A DNA stretch of 64,000 bases from Arctopsyche grandis. Lineage: Eukaryota > Arthropoda > Insecta > Trichoptera > Hydropsychidae. Below are positions 1-35,889 of this stretch, piece after piece. Made by a program: the position numbers and the translations under genes. The stretch spans positions 20,786,986 to 20,850,985 of the forward strand of contig NC_135355.1 in assembly GCF_051622035.1 (NCBI RefSeq), read 5' to 3'. Position 1 is the stretch's first letter. The number at the start of each line of letters is the position of its first letter. The notes below the pieces were generated by a model, which saw nothing but the letters and a program-made list of their open reading frames with translations, was not told the origin of the DNA and ran no database searches.

Positions 1-700
1 TTAACGAGAGTCAAATGAATATTTATTTAACTAAAATCAACATTTATTTTTAAATAAGTATTTTTAGATATACATATTATATCGAACATTGAATTTATCA
101 GAAAAAAACCGACAGAAATTAATTTTATTCTCTGAAACAGTGAAAATTTAATAGCATTGCCGAAATTTCTTTAAAATTTATTTCACATGTAAGTTAGAAA
201 TCTATTAACTTTTATACTTAGTGGCATTAAAATATGATAGCCAAGTGAAGCTATCTTCATGTTGTTGTGATTGCAAGTTCAGCTTAAACTTTTATCATGT
301 TTTTAAATTACCTTTGTCTCGTTGATGTATCTGTACACAAGTTTCACATCAGTCACAACTGTCAAACCACTGTAAGACCATTCAATCTGTCCAGTGTATA
401 TATAATATACATATGTACATATAATAAATGTATCGAAGACCGTCCGGTGCATAACAGTGTTGACACTTTCGATGTCAAAACATTTAGCGCACATACAAGC
501 TAAGACCGATTGGACCAAAGATTTTGACGTCACACCCGTTTCCATAATTCGTGTAGATTTTTTGTATAAACAAGTCAATTTGAGAGCAATGTTATAAAGT
601 GTGCGGTTCGTATTCGGCTCTATTCAGTCTCGACTGAACGGTATCGAAATTAGCATTCAGTTACTGGGCTCTTTTTCGAATATAACGAACGAGGAGGAAG
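1..700. other. Upstream flank and 5' UTR region of the SLC6 gene
   Basis: AT-rich sequence with no supportable gene. Short open frames here lack codon structure. The stretch from about 600 to 700 is less AT-rich and probably belongs to the 5' UTR of the transporter. An in-frame TAA at 683-685 lies just before the chosen ATG at 701, which supports that start. I saw no clear TATA box at a suitable distance. Confidence 0.4.
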
Positions 701-19271
<18,571 letters not shown>

Positions 19272-20094
19272 ATGATGGCGATTCATGCAGTGTATTTGGT
19301 ATTAACTTTGATTTTCTTCCTATTCATTGAAGACATTTATTCTGGTACGTACATAAGTTAAAATTACGACAATTTACTATAACTTACATTTAAAATAAAC
19401 TTTAGAATGCCCTAATATTATCACGAGAAGACAATGGGGTGCAAAACCAAACAAAGAAGTTGAATATATGTTGATTCCAGTGAAGTATGCTATTATTGAA
19501 CATACTGTTACACCTGAATGTAATACATTTTCAGCATGTAATAGTCGAGTTGGAAATATACAAAGCTATCAAATGGATGAATTGAACTATCATGACATTG
19601 GTTACAAGTAAGATCAGATATTAAATGTGTTAATTATTAAAAAAATGTTAATGTTTAATTTTTTATATCAATATTAAAGTTTCCTCATTGGCGGAGATGG
19701 TAATGTTTACGAAGGTACAGGATGGCACAAAGTTGGAGCTCACACTTACAAATGGAATTCTAAAGCTATTGGGATAGCTTTCATTGGAGATTTTTCTGGT
19801 TAGCTTCATGCTAACACCAATTCAAAAACATTAACTAATGATATTGGTTTTATATAAAGTATTAACGAACGATATTGAAATTTTATGTAAATTCTAATAT
19901 CAATTTCAGATAAACTACCACCACAGGCAGCTTTAGATGCAGCAAAGAAATTGCTGGAATGTGGAGTTGAATTGTCAGAGTTGGATTCACGTTACAAACT
20001 TGTAGGACATCGCCAGATCATTTCTACGGCAAGTCCTGGTGCTAGATTGTATCAGGAGATAACAAGCTGGTCACATTTTGTAGAAAATCCATAA
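19272..20094 (+). CDS. Short secreted peptidoglycan-recognition protein, non-amidase (PGRP 1)
   Basis: Exons 19272-19344, 19406-19607, 19680-19798, 19910-20094; phases join to 192 aa. Residues 1-24 are a signal peptide (hydrophobic VYLVLTLIFFLFI). Residues 26-190 form one PGRP (amidase-2-like) domain: IIEHT (His57), YHDIGYNF (Tyr91), GGDGNVYEGTGW, SKAIGIAFIGDF, LVGHRQ (His165) and TASPG. The zinc-ligand Cys of the amidase signature is Ser173, so the protein should bind peptidoglycan without cleaving it, as PGRP-SA-type receptors do upstream of Toll. Asn85-Tyr86 at the specificity position and the absence of Arg in EGTGW lean towards Lys-type peptidoglycan (inference). A second Met at residue 2 is an equally good start. 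The last codons are part of a 30-bp tandem duplication with the second unit beyond the stop. Paralog of the gene at 24844-25784. Confidence 0.92.
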
Positions 20095-20305
20095 AATTAC
20101 TCACATTTTGTAGAAAATCCATTAAAATACTGTATATTTAAATTATATAAAAATATTATTTCAAAAAATACATTTAAAACTGTCTTCCGTCATTTATTAA
20201 TTATAATGAAAATAATACTAAATAAAACTGAACTAAAAATGGTTTTATTAAAATACGTTTTATTTTAAAAGATATATTTGAAATTGAACTATATACATAC
20301 ATAAA

Positions 20306-20702
20306 TCTTCTAATATATAATTTCGAAAGAGACTTTGTATGTATGTCTATTTGTTTGTTTGGTTCGTAGAATCCGTGCCGTTTAAGGTCTGACCGCACTA
20401 TACGGCCGTCGACTGCTGCAGTACGACACAACACGGCAAAGTTGATACAAAAGGCAACTCTGTCGCGTGATGCGTAGTGCGTTATATCTCATACAATTTC
20501 ATACAAATAATATTTGACCGCACGCTGCCGTTCGTGTCGCAGACGCATAGTGCGGTCAGACCTTCAATCTAATAAAACACAAATGAATATTCAAATAAAA
20601 TAAAACTATTCAAATAAATTTAATCAAATGTTTACTATTAGATTAGCCATGTTTAAACGGTTTATATTACAAATACCGAGCGAAGCCGGGTAAAACCACT
20701 AG
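20306..20702 (+). mobile_element. Non-autonomous Helitron, copy 3 (carries a nested MITE)
   Basis: 5' end A|TCTTCTAATATATAATTTCG, 3' hairpin ACCGAGCGAAGCCGGGT, then CTAG at 20699-20702 followed by T. A 181-bp inverted-repeat element sits inside at 20384-20564, so that insertion is later than the Helitron. Confidence 0.8.
20384..20564. mobile_element. MITE with 18-bp perfect TIRs nested in the Helitron
   Basis: Left end AAGGTCTGACCGCACTAT; right end is its exact reverse complement. It is GC-richer than its host and has no coding capacity. Flanks are TTT and CAA, so a target duplication is not obvious; if the terminal AA belongs to a TTAA-like site, the right-hand site is mutated to TTCAA. Confidence 0.75.
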
Positions 20703-20891
20703 TATTCAATAAAATGGGTTTCAATCCTTGACCGCTGGTTGATCTTAAAATACATTGTATGTATATGAATGATTTATTATGAGTGTTAATAAAGCAAGGA
20801 ATTAGTTTATGCAAATGTAATATACAGAAATTAAAATATATTCTAAAAATAATGTACATATATATTATGTATATTGGCTGTTCCAAAATAT

Positions 20892-21097
20892 GGTAAACGG
20901 ACTACCAGTCAAATGTGAACCGGTCGCTCTAGATCGGTCACACGTGATCACCCTTCACAGTAAAACTGGTCACGAGAAAACTGGTTGACTGATTTTAGGG
21001 TGTGACCAGTTTTCTCGTGACCAGTTTTAGTGTGACGGGTGATCACGTGTGACCGATCTAGAGCGACCGGTTCAAATTTGACTAGTAATCACCGAAC
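20892..21097. mobile_element. Palindromic MITE, family A, copy 1
   Basis: Almost the whole 206 bp is an inverted repeat around about 20996. The arms share GAACCGGTCGCTCTAGATCG, TCACACGTGATCACCC and AAAACTGGTCACGAGAAAAC. The outer end reads GGTTCGGTGATTACTAGTCAAA (minus strand). A transcript of either strand would fold into a long hairpin. A second copy, split by a hAT insertion, is at 38066-39627. Confidence 0.85.
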
Positions 21098-24000
21098 CCC
21101 AAAATATATCACCAAATCTTTTATTTTTATTTTTTTAATTTTATTTCCTTTCAAACTATTCAATTTTATAAACTAATCGCCATACTTCTCAAAAGCGCAT
21201 CGCATCAATTTTAATTTATAATTTGTTAGAATTACGAACATTTCTAAGACAATAACACAACACAACCCTAATGTTTAGACCATTTGAAGAATAATGGCTC
21301 GATTGGAGGGAATCGCTGGTGATTAGAGGCGATCTGAAATACAATTTACAAGTAGATCTTTGCAAATTTTTCAGCGCACTAAGGAATAAAGATTTTCGTA
21401 ATCGCATAATCTAATAAGATAAACATTGTAAAAATGCAGAGGCTTAAATTAGGCTGCAACATTACCGGATTTAATCGCTCGAACTTTTTAACCGGATTGA
21501 TCCGATATCATACATATGTGTTTGAACAATTGTAATCAAGCGAATCATTTAAGATGGACTCATTGTTCTATTACAATAAACTTGGGTAGTCTGGATATGC
21601 AATAGCAAGGTTTCGAATCTCTCAGCATTCTAACGATGGACATTTGTGCGATCTCGTTATCAAAATTTGATAATAAATAACATATTGATATAAACTGTGT
21701 TGTATATATCGTTTACGGTAATTTATGTTGTATACAGAGCCGTATCGATGTTTTTGGCGCCCTTGGCAAATATCAAATTTGTTGCCCCTTTATTATTTTT
21801 TCATTAGATTAAAATAATTACATTATTGAAATATATAAATCACACATTTAAATAAAATACAAAAAAACAGCATTATTTTTTATATTATAAATGCACCACA
21901 TTGAGAATTTTGAAACAAATACAAGTCATATTATAAAAGGAATCAGTGCGCTTGAAACACAATATATTTTTATTTTTACTAATGTTTGTTTCAAATAATT
22001 TTTTCTTTAACTAAAACAATAAATCTGTCTAGACCAGAAACCAATTATTATATTACCGAAATTTATATTGTTAATAATTCACTTTCTATTGATAATATAC
22101 TTAGATTTGATAATCTCTCTTGACCGCTGGTTGATCTCAAATAATTTTTAATTTACTAAAACTCCTTTCTGCCGAAGCCACTATCGTAGCCATTGTGATA
22201 AATATGCGTATCACTAACTCGATATTGGGAAAGGATTCTTGTAAATCCTATCTACCCAGTATATTTAAAATATCAATGTGATGGGTCTACCCCACGGGAT
22301 CGAATGTGAAATGCACGAAAAACCAAATATCGGAAGGGAAAGATCGAAAATCGAAAGATCAAAAAAAAAGGGTGCATGGTAAACGGTACATAACAGGAAC
22401 AAGAGGAACAGGCTTTTCCTCACGTATTAATGTGCGCGCGCAGAATACGGGAGGAAAATCCTGTTCCTCTTGTTCCTGTTGTATCCTACTCGCGCAAATT
22501 TAGTGAGTATGTACCGTTTACCATGCACCCTTTTTTTTTGATATTTCGACTTAAGATCTTTGCCTTCCGATATTTGGTTTTTCGTGCATTTCACATTCAA
22601 TCCCGTGAGGTGCACCCCAATGTGATACATGCTTCTGGGATGTTTATCTCCACAAAAAGTTTTTAATTGATGTTTTAAACATTTAAGTTCATTTAGAAAT
22701 TGATCACAATCTATTTCCAAGTAATTTTGTGAAAGTGGACCCTTTTATTTTCCAAATTTTGTTCAGATACATTAAGTCAACAAGTGGCAAAATTATTTTG
22801 CCACTGTTGAATTCTTTTAAATCTTTTTTGTAATTGCATTATAATATGAATTTTTTTCTATATTTTAAGTTAAGGATTCGTCTTAAGCCAATTCACCTTG
22901 ACATATTTTTGTGTTTAGATTTCCTTTTATTATGATCTGGTTTTATATTCAATTTAGTGCAATGTTAATGGCTATCTATAATATTATATTATAATTTAAA
23001 CCATTTAATTATATTCAAAAACGATCATTTTAAATTAATACACAATGATACAAAGGCGCATTAGGTTCTTCCTGTAATGCCACAATGGTCCAAAACTATT
23101 AAATAAATAAAATAAATTATTCGACCTAATTTTATATTACAATAAATATCAAAATAACACGTAATCGTTACCCCGATATTTTAATATTAATTTTTATTTA
23201 GTTATTACTCATCAACTTATATGTGTGTAAAGAACTATGGGCTCGATTTCGTGTTTTTTTAATTCGCAACTTACAAAAGGAAATTATTTTTTCCAAGTTT
23301 ACAGAATAATAAAAATAATTATAACTTAACGTAATGCTAAAAATATGTACACCTCATCCCAGGATTTTAGCGAACATAGAACTTAGTAAACCGTATCCAG
23401 TATTTATGCATTTTTAGAAGCAGTTTCGTCATACCATTGTTCGTTTTCATTCCTTCGGTCAATTTCTTAGAATTCAAAAGAAATAAAAAACATCATTACC
23501 CTGCCTTGAACAAAATGTGTACATAATTGAAACATAAAATGAACGTACATATATACAAATTGATATTTCAAAAATACATAGAATTCATCTGAAATTTTAA
23601 ATATTTTACTAAGAATTTTTCTTAAAAAATAGGCGAGGGACGGCTTCGGCGCTCCTCGCATCAAGCGCCCTCGCTACAGTACTGGTTGTATATGTTGTTT
23701 ATTTATTCATTATTTTAAAATGTATGATAAAAACAGATGAGGTGATGAATTAGAGCACATCCAGTATACATATACATACGTACAAAACATATTTACGTAA
23801 TACGTACATATGTGAAAGAAAACAAGTCATGGCTTATCAGTAGTATAATTGTAATTAAAAAAAAAACGATTCTGACGGGGAATCCTTTTCGTTTTGCGAT
23901 TAATTTCTTCACACAGAAATTATAAATGAATAGGGTAAACATAAAGTATTTGCAACGTGTAAATTTTCATTGTTCTCGTTTTTTTTAAACACATACAATG

Positions 24001-24172
24001 AAGTTTATACAAAACTACCTGAAATGATTAAAAAACGAGATACTATAATTTTGAATGTATGTAGAATAATTAATGGAAGAAAACCATTTTCTTTTATAAT
24101 GGTAAAATAAGTATATAATTTTATCGTTATCAGTTTCTTAGTTAAGCTTGCATAACTACAATAGCTTTATAA
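21098..24172. other. Gene-free interval between the PGRP genes
   Basis: Contains one palindromic MITE (22275-22632) and AT-rich DNA. Short frames at 21216-21407, 22306-22720 and 23467-23664 are chance or repeat-derived. I see no exon with good splice sites and domain content. Confidence 0.5.
22275..22632. mobile_element. Palindromic MITE, family B
   Basis: Left arm (from atgtgatgggtctaccccac) and right arm (ending gtggtgcaccccaatgtgat-like) are reverse complements with scattered changes. Shared blocks include AATGTGAAATGCACGAAAAA, CCAAATATCGGAAGG, GGGTGCATGGTAAACGGTAC and AGGAACAAGAGGAACAGG. The arms meet at a short GC-rich loop (tgtgcgcgcgcagaa). No coding capacity; the two open frames over it mirror each other. 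Confidence 0.85.
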
Positions 24173-24552
24173 TCTAATATATAATTTGGACTTTGTATAT
24201 ACATATGTATGTATGTATCTATCCTTTGTTCGTTCGTAGATTCGTGACGTCATCGAACAAATGATTCCAATTATTTTTATTTTCGATTCATAGGCGCCGA
24301 TTCGATTTTTTTCGATTCAAAGGATTCGAAGTCCCCGCGGGGTTCGCAGCCGCATGGGGCGCTACCTTCATGGGACCCCGCAGGGGGCGCAGCCGCATGG
24401 GTCCCAGCCTCTTGGGGCGCAGCCGCCAGATTCTAGACTTAATGTTTTTATATAAAATTTTTTTTTTTTTTAATAAAATGTTTACTATTAGATTAGTCAT
24501 GTTTAAGCGGTTTATATTGCAAATACCGAGCGAAGCCGGGTAATACAGCTAG
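24173..24552 (+). mobile_element. Non-autonomous Helitron, copy 4 (GC-rich interior)
   Basis: Complete ends: A|TCTAATATATAATTTGG at 24173, hairpin ACCGAGCGAAGCCGGGT, nine bases, CTAG at 24549-24552, then T. The interior 24315-24430 is GC-rich and made of imperfect repeats of GGGGCGCAGCCGCATGGG type. Like copy 1 it resembles proline/alanine-rich coding sequence, but no frame is conserved between them. Confidence 0.85.
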
Positions 24553-24843
24553 TTGTATATAAATTTTAATGTAATATAATAACATGGGTAATATAATAAT
24601 AAGTATATAAATTTTAGTAAATTTATCGTAATAAATTTCCTAGTAAAGCCTACACAACTACAATAACGCGTTTAAAATCAGGTAAAATTTATTTTAATCT
24701 ATTTCATAGCAGAGTCTACACAAATTCCAGTCATACTATGATTACTAATTAATGATTATCACAGAAATATGTTTCAGGTATTTTAATAAAAAACGTTTGA
24801 GGAACTTTTATAAAAATCATCTTTTAAATCACACTGTATTCAT

Positions 24844-25784
24844 ATGGATATGCATATAAGCACAAACTTAGCCGTATTTGCTTCACTGATATTTTTAACT
24901 ACGTACATTGAAACTGTACATTTAAAAATGGAATCCCACAACTCAACATTTTTACTAAGATTTATATTTTTTGTCACACTAGTAGACATCATCAGTGCTA
25001 ACGTTCATGTAGTGGAAGATGGTAAAAACATATATACATATATTCTTAAATATTACATTTATCTTTAACAAACGTATGTATATCGAAAAAGTCTATTTAT
25101 TTTTTATTGCAGAATGTTCACAAATTGTAGCTAAAAGGCAGTGGCATTCGAAACCATCGCAAGGTGTCGATGAAATGACATCTATACCATGTTTCGCCAT
25201 AATTTCACATACCGTATCACAGGAGTGTCATTCTATCACAGATTGTCTAGACAAAATTCAGAATATACAACAATATCATATCCAAGAAAGACACTTTGGC
25301 GATATTGCTTACAAGTAAGACAAATCTTATAAAGTACATAGTATGTAATACAGCAAAAATAAACAAAAAAATTCCATTTGTTTAAGTTTCTTGATTGGTA
25401 ATGATGGAAATATTTATGAAGGTAGGGGTTGGGACAAAGTTGGAAGTCATTCTAAAAATTGGAACACAAAAGCTTTGGGCATTGCGTTCATAGGAAATTT
25501 TTCAGGTATACATAGATACATGTATAAATACTTAATATATACATAAATACATCCATAAATTATATTTTAATTTATTAATTGTAGAAAAGCTGCCATCTAA
25601 AGAAGCACTGAACGCTCTTAAAATTTTACTCAAATGTGGAGTGAAGCTTGGCAAACTGGATGAAGACTATGCACTTTTAGGTCACAGACAAGTTATGGCA
25701 ACTCTTAGTCCAGGCCAAAAGCTTTTCGATGAAATTAAACAGTGGCCACATTTCACCGAAATTCTAACGAATAATGTTCGCTGA
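24844..25784 (+). CDS. Peptidoglycan-recognition protein, non-amidase (PGRP 2)
   Basis: Exons 24844-25021, 25113-25314, 25387-25505, 25585-25784; 232 aa from the first Met. Exons 2 and 3 are 202 and 119 nt, exactly as in PGRP 1, with the same phases, so the two are tandem duplicates. Domain landmarks: KRQWH, IISHT (His92), GDIAYNF, GNDGNIYEGRGW, TKALGIAFIGNF, LLGHRQ (His200), TLSPG (Ser208 where amidases have Cys). It should bind but not hydrolyse peptidoglycan. The N-terminus is ambiguous: from 24844 there are two hydrophobic stretches, whereas the Met at 24928 gives a single clean signal peptide (TFLLRFIFFVTLVDIISA). A TATAAAAA at about 24810 lies so close to 24844 that the inner start may be used. 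AATAAA lies at about 26009. Compared with PGRP 1 it keeps Arg in EGRGW and has His-Phe at the specificity pair. Confidence 0.9.
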
Positions 25785-26179
25785 TTTTGGTGATATTTGA
25801 TTATTTTAATTCATATTACTGAATGCTTCAACCAAAATATTTTCCAAAATGATTATTATTAATAACGAATTACTTTTTTTCATATTATAGATTTCAATGA
25901 AATCGAAGAGCAATCCAATATTTCATATCAATATTGTATCAATAATTTCGTGTATTTTGTTAAATTGCAATGACTTTATTTTATAATGAAAATTTTGTAA
26001 AAATGACAACAAATAAATAGTATGCATACTCAATATAAAAGCACTGAAATTAAACACACTCACACAACCATTATTTGGCATATATTTAATGGTTCAATAT
26101 TTAAAAAGCTATTATTTATTTTTGAAGCAATTTCATGATACATAATCTTAAATTCAGAATATATTGAGGTAGTTTTAGA
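25785..26179. other. Convergent 3' UTR interval between PGRP 2 and RtcB
   Basis: About 395 bp, AT-rich, holding the 3' ends of two convergent genes: AATAAA on the + strand near 26009 and its complement (TTTATT, for RtcB) near 26115. No gene. Confidence 0.6.
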
Positions 26180-33203
<7,024 letters not shown>

Positions 33204-33355
33204 GGGCTCGGTGATTATTCCGCAAAAAGTGTTCTCGCGCAAGTCACTAAAATCCCGATCACGGAACATCTGGAACCCAAAAAGTCCATCAATTGAAAGT
33301 CATAAACGCGAAATATTGTACTAACGAGAATTCAAGTTCCAGAAAATCCGTTCAC
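33204..33355. mobile_element. MITE family C, partial copy
   Basis: Shares with 34183-34545 the blocks TCGGTGATTATT, AGTCACTAAAATC, GGAACATCTGG..CC and ACTAACGAGA. Only one arm is present. Confidence 0.65.
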
Positions 33356-33378
33356 CATTTTTAAAGAAAACTCTGTGT

Positions 33379-34006
33379 GTTCAGACCAATTGTCTGATGG
33401 TCGGCTTTCGTGGCCTTACGACCCACAATCTGGCCGATGTTTTTTGGTGCTGGCCGCCCTGGTCAGTGCACACTACTTGCGCGCCAACCGTCGCCGCGTA
33501 AACAGCGTGTTTTCGCGGCTCGCGCACTCGCCACCGAATCACCAGTTCGAGACTGGTGATGTTTGACGATACTTGGAGACCAGCTCCAGTATCCATCCGG
33601 TGTGCACGGAGGAAGCCTGGTCTGTCTTCGTCTCGAAGGCAAACAACTAAAGCCACGCGTGGGTAGTACATAACCTCAAGCACGCATGGTTCTTTTTTTA
33701 CTCCCCCCCCCCCCTCTTTCACCTTGTTTGCTCTATGTATATTCAAAGTGTAAATATAATCATTATGATCAGATTTACGACCGGTTTCATTGATAAATAA
33801 TATCCTTCCATTTCCATCTCCCAACATCCCGCTCACTACGCACACTGTACGAGAGAGGGAGACAGACGCAGAGCCGACATCAGCAGAGACCAGACCACAG
33901 ACGACGAAGGAGGACACCGTGAGGAAAGCCAGTGCCGACGCTTACCACAAGCTATACAAACTTCAAGACATCAGGTGGCGTCTCGATTGAGAACCCCTGG
34001 CGTTCG
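33379..34006 (+). repeat. 630-bp dispersed repeat, copy 1
   Basis: Aligns with 37023-37652 in the same orientation: GTCTGATG.TCGGCTTTCGTGG, GTTGACGATACTTGGAGACC-like block, CGTCCGGTGTGCAC-like block, a poly-C run with CTCTTT, ATATAATCATT.TGATCAG, AGCAGAGACCAGACCAC and CTCTCGATTGAG. Open frames on both strands are not conserved between copies. It is GC-richer than the genome average and of unknown class. Confidence 0.8.
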
Positions 34007-34182
34007 TTCACTGTGTATGAAGTTACTAAACGTCCCGAGTTTGATATTCGTCAAGCATTGAGCATTGTTTCAGAAAGTGTCCTGCATTTGGACATGTTAC
34101 CTTTTCAACATGTTTGCTGGAGCAAAAAGTCATTGGCTTTACTTGTTTATGTACATATAAATGATATGGCGCTATGAATAAT

Positions 34183-34545
34183 GGTTCGGTGATTATTGTC
34201 CACAAGCGCTCGCCCAAAAGTCACTAAAATCTATAACAGAACATCTGGCAGCCGAAAAGTCTATCATACTAACGAGAGCTCTAGTGCCAAATATTCCGTA
34301 TTCGCAATTTTCATGCCAAAAATTGTCTTTTGGGTGATCGCAATGTGCGTAATAATCCAATTATCATGAATAATGTCTCTTTAGGAAGGTAATTGGATTA
34401 TTTTGAAAATTCCAAACGGAATACGGAATATCTAGCACTGGATGTGGATGGCTCTCGGTGGATGTAATTTTCGGGTGCCAGATGTTTCATGATCGAGATT
34501 TTAGTGACGTGTGCGAGATCACTTTGTGCAAAATAGCACTGAGCA
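34183..34545. mobile_element. MITE family C, palindromic copy
   Basis: Left arm GGTTCGGTGATTATT...AGTCACTAAAATCTATAAC..ACATCTGGC; right arm carries GCCAGATGTTTCATGATCGA and ATTTTAGTGAC, the reverse complement. Inner arms share AATATTCCGTATTC / GAATACGGAATAT and AATAATCCAATTA / TAATTGGATTATT. No coding capacity. Confidence 0.8.
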
Positions 34546-35387
34546 ACAAAAAAATTACCAGAGCGGAGACGTATAAAAATGCTGCAAATTTGTCTATAAA
34601 TGTCTCACAAATCGCGAGTTTTTCAGCATCTCAGCACAGAAAATGTAAGTTTATCAAAATTTATCCATAGATGTCTCAATGATGCCTTGTTAAAAATATT
34701 TCAAAAAATTGTAAATCGATGTTTGTAATTGGCCAGGAAGGCGCACTTGTTAGGCCTTCCTGGATATATTTCGTAGTCTAAAGCCAATATATGTATTTGA
34801 AGTTTGAATCGTGTGCTTAGCAATATGTAATTTTTTGTTAATGTAGCCAATATTAAAGAATTTTCCTTGCCTATCCAATGTGTTATATTTGATTCAGTTT
34901 GTATTAGTTTTTGTAACGAATGTGTTTACGCGGGTATAGGTCTGTTCATACCTATCCAGCACGACCCGTATCATGCAGGTGTCATGCAAGTGCGGATAGT
35001 ATTCTTTGGTACTGTGGCGGCTCGCTATACGACATAGTCGAGTTTGGTCACCTTCCTGCGATTGGGGACCAACTCGATTGTGTTCGAAGTTAGCTGCTCA
35101 CTCTGCCTTTAGTTGTCATAAATAAAACACGTGTATGGGGACTGATCTAGTTGTGAAGGTGTTCTTCACCACCAGTCCGCCATGTATTATAGACGAGTTC
35201 GTCTGTGTTTTAGTTGTCTGTTTTTTTACTGCTGTTTGTTTGAATAAGGTACTTTATTGTTTGAATATACAAGTGTATAAATATGTTGTTGAAGCGGCTG
35301 GAATCGTAGTGTTCTCGAGACGGCTATTGGCTGTTGACTTGGTGTCGTGCGGGCCGCCCGATCTGCAATGTGTCGTTGCTCTGGATC

Positions 35388-35545
35388 CGGCTATGTTCAG
35401 ATGTCTCTGGATATGGCAGTGTGTTGCTGGCTCGGCATTCGGCTATGTTCAGCAGGTCTCTGGATACGGTAGAGTGTTGCTGGCTCGACATTCGGCTATG
35501 TTCAGAAGGTCTCTGGATACGGCAGTGTGTTGCTGGCTCGTTCAG
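35388..35545 (+). repeat. ~53-bp tandem repeat, 3 units
   Basis: Three units beginning CGGCTATGTTCAG, each containing TCTCTGGATA and GTGTTGCTGGCTCG. Units differ by a few substitutions and one base in length. Confidence 0.85.
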
Positions 35546-35559
35546 CTGGTCCGCTGCTG

Positions 35560-35889
35560 TGTGTCGACTCTTGTTGCTGTGGGTCGACTGGTCTGCTGCT
35601 GTGTGTCGACGCTTGTTGCTGTGGGTCGACTGAAGCTGTTTGGGGTGGACCTCCTTTTATATTGTTTTTGGGCACCACGTGACTCGTCGCAGATGGTGTT
35701 TATGCGTGTGCGAGGAATGTGTTTGTGTCGACTCTTGTTGCTGTGGGTCGACTGGTCTGCTGCTGTGTGTCGACGCTTGTTGCTGTGGGTCGACTGAAGC
35801 TGTTTGGGGTGGACCTCCTTTTATATTGTTTTTGGGCATCACGTGACTCGTCGCAGATGGTGTTTATGCGTGTGCGAGGAATGTGTTTT
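35560..35889 (+). repeat. 165-bp tandem duplication
   Basis: 35560-35724 and 35725-35889 are nearly identical. Each contains GTCGACTCTTGTTGCTGTGG, GGTGGACCTCCTTTTATATTG and ACGTGACTCGTCGCAGATGG. Near identity implies a recent duplication. Overlapping open frames in the two units encode the same peptide and are shadows of it. Confidence 0.92.

Noticed and set aside
22306-22720. Frames on both strands in the palindromic MITE
   Set aside because: Both encode the same peptides because the DNA is an inverted repeat; not protein coding.
35135-35797. 220-codon frame in the 1-kb insertion
   Set aside because: It runs through 53-bp and 165-bp tandem repeats, has no domain and repeats the same peptide; most likely a by-product of the repeats.
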